Assembly (NCBI GenBank): GCA_947465395.1
Contig: CANIAL010000007.1
Location: 44,937-108,936 of the forward strand
Direction of reading: 5' to 3'
Length of the DNA stretch: 64,000 nucleotides
DNA from: Alphaproteobacteria bacterium
GTDB taxonomy: Bacteria > Pseudomonadota > Alphaproteobacteria > Micropepsales > Micropepsaceae
The notes under the pieces are model-generated. The model did no database searches and was not told where the DNA came from. It saw nothing but the letters and a program-made list of their open reading frames with translations. Both the position numbers and the translations under genes were made by a program. Of this stretch, positions 58,601 through 64,000 are shown piece by piece; position 1 is the first letter of the stretch, and the number at the start of each line of letters is the position of its first letter.

Positions 58601-59396
58601 GCGTGGTGCCGCCCGACTTGATGGCGCCCGCCGCCCGGTCGCCGATTTTCAGGAAGCTCATCAGGCCGGATGACTTGCCGCCGCCCGAAAGCTTTTCGTT
58701 CGCGCCGCGCAGGGTGGAGAAATTGGTGCCGGTGCCGGAGCCATATTTGAAAAGCCGCGCCTCGCGCGTCCACAAATCCATGATGCCGCCATCATTGACC
58801 AGGTCATCCTTCACGCTCTGGATGAAGCAGGCATGCGGCTGCGGGTGTTCATAGGCGGAGGTGGACTTGGTCAGACGCCCGCTCTTGTGGTCCACGTAAT
58901 AATGGCCCTGGCCAGGGCCATCCACGCCATAGGCCCAATGAATGCCGGTGTTGAACCATTGCGGCGAATTGGGCGCCGCCTTTTGCGTCGCCAGCATGTG
59001 GCGCAATTCGTCATAGAAAGCGCGCGCATCGGCTTCGGCATAGAAATAACCGCCCTTCCAGCCCCAATAGGCCCAGGTGCCGGCCAGGCGGTCGAACACC
59101 TGCTTGGCGGAATGTTCGCCGGTGGTGTCCTTGGAGGCCGCGGCCTTCTTCCAGAGGAATTCCGGCACGCCGTCTTCGGCCACCGGCTTCAACACTTTCG
59201 GCACGCCGGCCTTGCGGAAATATTTCTGCGCCAGCACGTCACAGGCCACCTGGCTCCAGCTTTCCGGCACCTCGATATCGCCCTGCGCGAACACCACCGA
59301 GCCGTCCGGATTTCGGATCTCGCTGGCCGCGGTGCGGAAGGCGATGCCGTCATAGGGCGAGCGGTCTTCGGCCGTGAAATGGCGATGGATGCGCAT
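55695..59396 (-). CDS. nrdJ: Adenosylcobalamin-dependent ribonucleotide reductase (class II)
   Basis: NrdJ makes deoxyribonucleotides using B12 and works with or without oxygen. Its 1233 residues are of the long proteobacterial type. Active-site motifs are [21 protein letters not shown], with the radical-site Cys and catalytic Asn/Glu region, and the N-terminal cysteine block [16 protein letters not shown]. The phosphate loop [16 protein letters not shown] is also present. The C-terminal [22 protein letters not shown] zinc ribbon carries the redox-active Cys pair for re-reduction. A predicted NrdR box lies 56 bases upstream. No class I nrdAB genes are in the window. Confidence 0.96.
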   Translation of the reverse strand: MRIHRHFTAEDRSPYDGIAFRTAASEIRNPDGSVVFAQGDIEVPESWSQVACDVLAQKYFRKAGVPKVLKPVAEDGVPEFLWKKAAASKDTTGEHSAKQVFDRLAGTWAYWGWKGGYFYAEADARAFYDELRHMLATQKAAPNSPQWFNTGIHWAYGVDGPGQGHYYVDHKSGRLTKSTSAYEHPQPHACFIQSVKDDLVNDGGIMDLWTREARLFKYGSGTGTNFSTLRGANEKLSGGGKSSGLMSFLKIGDRAAGAIKSGGTTRRAAKMVIVDIDHPDIEDFIEWKVLEEQKVASLVAGSKLAAKHLKAVMKACVNCEGSGGDCFDPAKNPALRREIRAARKSMIPDNYIERVVSFARQGYKDIDFPSYDTAWDSDAYISVSGQNSNNSVRVTDDFLTAVMEDGNWDLVGRGAPHATRTIKARDLWEKVAYAAWACADPGIQFHTSINDWHTCPAGGEIRASNPCSEYMFLDDTACNLASLNLMAFRQGEGIKTFDVEAFTHATRLWTMVLEISVMMAQFPSKEIAQLSYDYRTLGLGYANIGGLLMASGTPYDSREGRATAGAIAALMTGVSYATSAEMAGELGAFPEYAANKDAMLRVIRNHGRAAKGEKAGYERLSTLPVPLDTAAIRQKDLADAAAHAWDDALAKGKEFGFRNAQASVIAPTGTIGLVMDCDTTGVEPDFALVKFKTLAGGGYFKIINRCVPEALQNLGYAQSEIDTIVAYAVGHGTLEDFGGRLNYNALRGKGFGDDQIGQIEAALEAAFDIRFVFNKWTLGEKFCRDVLKLDAAADEPDFDMLKALGFARADIDAANLHVCGAMTLEGAPHLKAEHLPVFDCASPCGRTGTRSLSVEAHIRMMAAVQPFISGAISKTINMANAASVKDCGEAYMMSWKLGLKANALYRDGSKLSQPLASQIFAIDEDEDDEAQAVAPAAPAQTIVTERIVERVIEKIRQSERERLPHRRKSYTQKASVGGHKVYLHTGEYEDGRLGEIFIDMHKEGAAFRSLMNNFAIAISVGLQYGVPLEEFVEAFTFTRFEPAGLVIGNDSIKNATSVLDYIFRELGVSYLGRTDLAHVVPPADEDLGEAAPDDGGASEAAITKVASSGYLRGHLRQMAVVKGGAAPRMLEEEHEVQVEVMTDEAFLGGETVDLSEIRADLESVLKPNVIRAQVANLEAALKPATSAARSQRVAEARMKGFEGDNCGSCGNFTLVRNGTCMKCNTCGSTTGCS

Positions 59397-59451
59397 GGGA
59401 AAACCTCGAAATTAGTGCGTGGATTTGGATCGGCCCCAGCCCGGGTCGGCC

Positions 59452-59467
59452 ACACCATATCTAGTGG
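59452..59467. promoter_or_regulatory. Predicted NrdR box upstream of nrdJ
   Basis: ACACCATATCTAGTGG closely matches the NrdR consensus (ACACwATATATwGTGT). A weaker candidate, GCGCTATTTATGGACA at 59483-59498, starts exactly 31 bases away, the usual spacing for paired NrdR boxes. Both lie between nrdJ and the divergent NDUFA12-like gene (59397-59679), which otherwise holds no gene. Confidence 0.65.
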
Positions 59468-59679
59468 TCAGACCCGCTACTGGCGCTATTTATGGACAAA
59501 ATCGGGGTGCAGGCGCAAGCCGCCAAGAGTCGGTTCCGGTGGATTTTTTGGCCGATTTTGCTCCACAAAAGGAGGTGCGGCTTTGGGGACTTTGTGGATA
59601 AAGGCTTTGCCTTGGCGGGCCGGGTTCGCGCCCCTATAGTCGCGGCGAATCCGCCACCCGCCTTAAGCCCGGAAATCCC

Positions 59680-60060
59680 ATGCTTTTTCTCAAGATGATC
59701 TTTTCCTGGTGGAACACTGCGACTTGGGGAACCCTGCTCAACACCTGGTTGCGGGGCAGCGCGGTGGGCCAGGACGAGTTCGGCAACCGCTATTACCAGA
59801 ACAAGGATTCCAGCCGCCGCTGGGTCGTCTATAACGGCACGGTGGAAGCCAGCCGCGTGGGCGCTGATTGGCATGGTTGGCTGCACCACACTTTTGTACA
59901 GCCGCCCACGGAAGCGCCCTTTGTGGTCAAGGCCTGGGAAACCGGGCATCAGCCCAACATGACCGGCACGGATAGCGCCTGGCGCCCGCAAGGCTCGCTC
60001 CAGCGCAGCGGCCAGCGCGCCGCCGCCACCGGCGATTACCAGGCCTGGAGGCCGGAATAA
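59680..60060 (+). CDS. NDUFA12-like NADH:ubiquinone oxidoreductase accessory protein
   Basis: This 126-residue protein resembles the complex I accessory subunit NDUFA12 (B17.2), which alphaproteobacteria share with mitochondria. Family blocks are VGQDEFGNRYYQNK, RRWVVYNG and ASRVGADWHGWLHH. The start may be ATG 59680 or 59695. The stop overlaps the MlaD-like start (TAATG). The nuo operon itself is not in the window. Confidence 0.92.
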   Translation: MLFLKMIFSWWNTATWGTLLNTWLRGSAVGQDEFGNRYYQNKDSSRRWVVYNGTVEASRVGADWHGWLHHTFVQPPTEAPFVVKAWETGHQPNMTGTDSAWRPQGSLQRSGQRAAATGDYQAWRPE

Positions 60061-60572
60061 TGAGCCAGGTTGGCGTAAAGCGCAGCAACGTCTCGGAGAC
60101 CCTGATCGGCGCCATCGTGGTGGCCGTGGCGATCGGGTTCATCATCTTTGCCTATATGCGCACCGGCACCGGCAGCCTGTCCGGCTATGAATTGCTGGCG
60201 CGCCTGCCGCAAGTGGATGGGCTGGGCGTCGGCACGGATGTTCGGCTGGCGGGAATCAAGATCGGCTCAATTTCCGATCTGACGCTCGATCCCAAGACCT
60301 ACATGGCCACGGTGCATATGAGCATCCGCGAGGACATCAAGATTCCCACCGACTCGTCGCTGAAGGTGACGTCGGCGGGCATATTGGGCAGCTCGTACCT
60401 GGCGATCACGCCGGGCGGCGACGAAGCCGTGATGAAGCCGGGCGCCAGTTTCGCCAATGCGCAAGGCTCGATTGACGTGATGGGCCTTGTGGGCCGCTTC
60501 ATCGGTGGCGGCAATGGCGATGCCCCGAAACCGGCGCCGCAGGCGCCGCAACCGCTGCCGCCGTCACCGTGA
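60060..60572 (+). CDS. mlaD: MlaD-like MCE-domain lipid transport protein
   Basis: MlaD is the inner-membrane-anchored, substrate-binding component of the Mla phospholipid transporter. The 170-residue protein has one N-terminal helix (about 15-33), the MCE domain (GYELLARLPQVDGLGVGTDVRLAGIKIG) and a Pro-rich C-terminus (KPAPQAPQPLPPSP). The mlaE/mlaF genes are not nearby. It is coupled to the NDUFA12-like gene by TAATG and to DUF2155 by GTGA. Confidence 0.9.
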   Translation: MSQVGVKRSNVSETLIGAIVVAVAIGFIIFAYMRTGTGSLSGYELLARLPQVDGLGVGTDVRLAGIKIGSISDLTLDPKTYMATVHMSIREDIKIPTDSSLKVTSAGILGSSYLAITPGGDEAVMKPGASFANAQGSIDVMGLVGRFIGGGNGDAPKPAPQAPQPLPPSP

Positions 60573-61153
60573 AGGCCGTCGCAATTCTTTTGATTGGCGT
60601 TACGGGCATCAGTTTCGCTGCGCTCGCGCAAACGGCCCCGGTGAAAGCGCCTGTGCCGCAGAAAATGCCGGTGGTGCAAAAGCCCGCCGCGCCAGCCGCC
60701 ATTCCGGTTGATCCCAATGCGCCGCCGCCGCCACTGTCAGCCGTGCCCGGCACCAGCCTGTTGTTGCGCGGGCTGGACAAGATCACGGGCCGCCCCACCG
60801 ACATCAAGGCGCCGCTGGGCCAGCCGGTGCGTTTCGCCACGCTGACCATCGTGGCGCGCTATTGCTATTCCACGCCCGCCAGCGAGACGCCGGAAACCGC
60901 GGCCTTTGTGCAGATCGAGGATCACCGTCCCGACCAGCCCGCGCGCCGCGTTTTCTCGGGCTGGATATACGGTTCCAGCCCCGGCCTGCATGCCATGGAG
61001 CATCCGCTCTATGACGTCTGGGCCATAAGCTGCAGCAACAACGGCGTCACCGCGCCGCTGGCGGCTCTGGCGGCAAAGCCCAGCAAGGTGCTGTCGCCGG
61101 ATTCCTCCGACAAGGAAGGCATGGTCGAGCTTCCGGAAGAAGCGGGCCAGTAA
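60569..61153 (+). CDS. DUF2155 domain protein, exported
   Basis: This 194-residue protein has a signal peptide (MKAVAILLIGVTGISFAALAQ), a Pro-rich linker (about 24-60), then the DUF2155 core: LRGLDKITGRPTDIKAPLGQPVRF, VARYCYSTP and FSGWIYGSSPGL. The start is GTG 60569, overlapping the mlaD stop. DUF2155 genes lie next to aat and NDUFA12-like genes in many alphaproteobacteria; function unknown. Confidence 0.88.
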   Translation: MKAVAILLIGVTGISFAALAQTAPVKAPVPQKMPVVQKPAAPAAIPVDPNAPPPPLSAVPGTSLLLRGLDKITGRPTDIKAPLGQPVRFATLTIVARYCYSTPASETPETAAFVQIEDHRPDQPARRVFSGWIYGSSPGLHAMEHPLYDVWAISCSNNGVTAPLAALAAKPSKVLSPDSSDKEGMVELPEEAGQ

Positions 61154-61154
61154 T

Positions 61155-61760
61155 TCAATCCGGCCAGGCGGCATTGACCGCCAGGGCGGCCTGCAATTTC
61201 TCCAGATAGGCGAGGCGCGGGATTTCCAATGTGCCGAACTGCGCCAAATGCGGCGTGAGGAATTGCGTATCCAGCAACGTGAAGCCGCCCGCCTTCAGTT
61301 TCGACACCAGATGCACCAGCGCCACCTTTGAGGCGTCGCGCTCGACCGAGAACATGCTTTCGCCGAAAAAGGCCCCGCCCAGCGAAACGCCATAAAGGCC
61401 GCCCACCAATTCATCGCCCTGCCAGCATTCCACGGAATGCGCATGGCGGCCGGCATGCAAGGCGGTGTAGAGGCGCAGGATTTCGTCATTGATCCAGCTT
61501 TCCTCATGCCCCGGCCGTGGCGCGGCGCAAGCCTTCATTACGTCGGTGAAAGCCCGGTTGGCGGTGACGGTGAAACGCCCGGCGCGGACCGTGCGCGCCA
61601 GCCGGTGCGGCACATGGAATGTTTCCAGCGGAATGATGCCGCGTTGTTCCGGCGATACCCAATAGAGCGCGGGATCGTCGCGCCGCTCGGCCATGGGGAA
61701 CAGGCCCTGGGCATAGGCGGAAAGAAGGATATCCGGCGTGACCTTCGGTGTGCCGTGCAT
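61155..61760 (-). CDS. aat: Leucyl/phenylalanyl-tRNA-protein transferase
   Basis: Aat adds Leu or Phe to N-terminal Arg/Lys of proteins, marking them for ClpAP under the N-end rule. The 201-residue protein contains [58 protein letters not shown] and [12 protein letters not shown], the complete family set. Start ATG 61760; GTG 61763 is also possible. It converges on DUF2155 with a one-base gap. Confidence 0.95.
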   Translation of the reverse strand: MHGTPKVTPDILLSAYAQGLFPMAERRDDPALYWVSPEQRGIIPLETFHVPHRLARTVRAGRFTVTANRAFTDVMKACAAPRPGHEESWINDEILRLYTALHAGRHAHSVECWQGDELVGGLYGVSLGGAFFGESMFSVERDASKVALVHLVSKLKAGGFTLLDTQFLTPHLAQFGTLEIPRLAYLEKLQAALAVNAAWPD

Positions 61761-61815
61761 CACAAAAGAATAGCGCGCGAAGCAGAACTCCGCGCGCTAT
61801 TATTTTGCCCCCATC

Positions 61816-61884
61816 TGTCCGCCACGCGGGCAGGCCCGCTAGCGGACATCTTCCCCCGCCAGTTGCTTTGCAACGCGGGGGAAG
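61816..61884. repeat. Pair of strong intergenic hairpins
   Basis: TGTCCGC (61816-61822) pairs with GCGGACA (61842-61848) around GCGGGC-AG-GCCCGC. CTTCCCCCGC (61850-61859) plus GTTGC pairs with GCAAC plus GCGGGGGAAG (61875-61884). They fill the gap between the DoxX stop and aat. They could terminate the DoxX transcript or be REP-like elements. Confidence 0.55.
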
Positions 61885-61904
61885 AAAGCCGGAGTTCCGT
61901 TTGG

Positions 61905-62306
61905 CTATTTCTGATTTACCGCCCAGATGCCGGGGCCGGAGCAGGCGAAATACAGGAAAATAAAGCAGAACAGGATGGCGCCCTCGCCGCCATTCACCAC
62001 CGGATAGGGGCTGTGCGGGGCTGCGGTGGTGATGGCCCAATGGGCGCTGAAATAGGCATAGGCCATCTCGCCCGAACAGATGAAGGCGGCGAAGCGGCTG
62101 AACAGGCCCAGCATCACCAATGTGCCGCCGATCAGTTCAATCATGCCGGCCGCGCCCAGCGGCCAGTCGGTGGGCTGGATATTGGCGAACATCGGCACGG
62201 CAGGAAAATGGAAAATCTTGGCAATGCCCACGGCCAGGAAAAGCAGGCCCGTGACGATACGCAGAACAGCCTTTGACGGCGCGGAAAGCGAATCCAGAAA
62301 ATTCAT
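61905..62306 (-). CDS. DoxX family membrane protein
   Basis: This 133-residue protein has four membrane helices (about 13-33, 48-68, 71-91 and 104-124) and the DoxX patterns RIVTGLLFLAVGIAKIFHFP and GMIELIGGTLVMLGLFSR. The function is not firmly known; members occur in redox and membrane-protein contexts. It sits between accC and aat on the same strand and interrupts the accBC-aat grouping often seen in alphaproteobacteria. Confidence 0.88.
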   Translation of the reverse strand: MNFLDSLSAPSKAVLRIVTGLLFLAVGIAKIFHFPAVPMFANIQPTDWPLGAAGMIELIGGTLVMLGLFSRFAAFICSGEMAYAYFSAHWAITTAAPHSPYPVVNGGEGAILFCFIFLYFACSGPGIWAVNQK

Positions 62307-62369
62307 TGCGTAAGCCCCCTATTGTTAAGGCGGCCAGCATAGCAAGGGTTCCGGGAACTGCCTATCGGG

Positions 62370-63713
<1,344 letters not shown>

Positions 63714-63714
63714 C

Positions 63715-64000
63715 TCAGCCCAGGATCAGCAGGGTCTGGCCGAACTCCACCGGGCTGGCGTCCGCGACGCAGATTTCCTTCACCGTGCCACCCTTGGGCG
63801 CGGTGATGGGGTTCATGGTCTTCATGGCTTCCACGATGAACAGCGTGTCGCCTTCCTTGACTGTCTGGCCGACCTTGACGAAGGCGGGCTTGCCCGGTTC
63901 AGGCGACAGGTAAACCGTGCCCACCATGGGTGACGGCACGGCGCCGGCCTGGGGTCCGGCAGGCGCAACTGGCGCTGCGGCGGGCGCGACAGCGGCGGGC
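63715..64000 (-). CDS. accB: Biotin carboxyl carrier protein of acetyl-CoA carboxylase (5' part outside window)
   Basis: Only the C-terminal part is in the window. An Ala/Pro-rich linker ([17 protein letters not shown]) leads to the biotinyl domain [20 protein letters not shown], with the biotin-accepting lysine in [11 protein letters not shown]. The frame is open to the window edge; the ATG near 63939 is internal. It is immediately upstream of accC. Confidence 0.95.
   Translation of the reverse strand, partial: PAAVAPAAAPVAPAGPQAGAVPSPMVGTVYLSPEPGKPAFVKVGQTVKEGDTLFIVEAMKTMNPITAPKGGTVKEICVADASPVEFGQTLLILG

Noticed and set aside
59403..59418. ACCTCGAAATTAGTGC as a second NrdR box
   Set aside because: Only partial match and 49 bases from the strong box rather than about 31; the weaker site at 59483 has the right spacing.

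Overview
This 64 kb window is a gene-dense, GC-rich stretch of chromosome from an alphaproteobacterium. The evidence is the gene content and order: a coxB-ctaD-ctaB-coxF-like-ctaE-DUF983-SURF1 terminal oxidase cluster, an NDUFA12-like complex I protein, DUF2155/aat/accCB in one neighbourhood, pmbA-cysQ-DUF4170 next to lipid A genes, and a B12-dependent ribonucleotide reductase. A Rhizomicrobium/Micropepsaceae-type lineage is possible, but that is only an impression. I saw no rRNA, tRNA, CRISPR array, insertion sequence or prophage. Almost all DNA is coding, and many genes overlap through ATGA, TGATG or TAATG junctions, which implies translationally coupled operons.

Layout. 1-5.7 kb: rluB-like (partial) and tadA diverge from overlapping start codons; then PAP2 phosphatase and purD, and a divergent xseA-DUF2093-M23 peptidase unit. 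5.9-13.2 kb: a long minus-strand run, pmbA-cysQ-DUF4170-msbA-like-waaA-lpxK-lpxL, for lipid A/Kdo assembly and transport. 13.3-17.5 kb: four tandem genes for secreted two-domain retropepsin-like aspartyl proteases. One has lost an active-site Asp and one carries an in-frame amber stop. 17.6-25.9 kb: ubiD, two amino acid permeases, a methyltransferase, ubiA, rsmE, two SRPBCC proteins and an ArsR regulator. 26-30 kb: gshA and a tandem pair of aminotransferases with twin-arginine signal peptides, duplicated together with their flanking regulatory DNA. 30.3-33 kb: pirin, DUF952, tldD. 33.3-38.9 kb: cytochrome c oxidase cluster. 38.9-47 kb: thrC, M16 peptidase, RimJ-like acetyltransferase, a large EAL protein, peroxiredoxin, rnhA, thrB. 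47.2-54.7 kb: lipoprotein, argS, a tandem glycine riboswitch and the glycine cleavage operon gcvT-gcvH-gcvPA-gcvPB, then a PH-domain protein. 54.7-59.4 kb: small proteins and nrdJ with a predicted NrdR box. 59.7-64 kb: NDUFA12-like, MlaD-like, DUF2155, aat, DoxX, accC and partial accB.

Most genes are housekeeping: cell envelope, respiration, one-carbon/glycine metabolism, translation and nucleotide supply. The accessory features most worth attention are the aspartyl protease array (13.3-17.5 kb) and the Tat-dependent aminotransferase pair (27.5-30.1 kb). Both are local gene expansions of exported proteins with no function I can assign. The usual ctaG/cox11 gene is missing from its expected place in the oxidase cluster.
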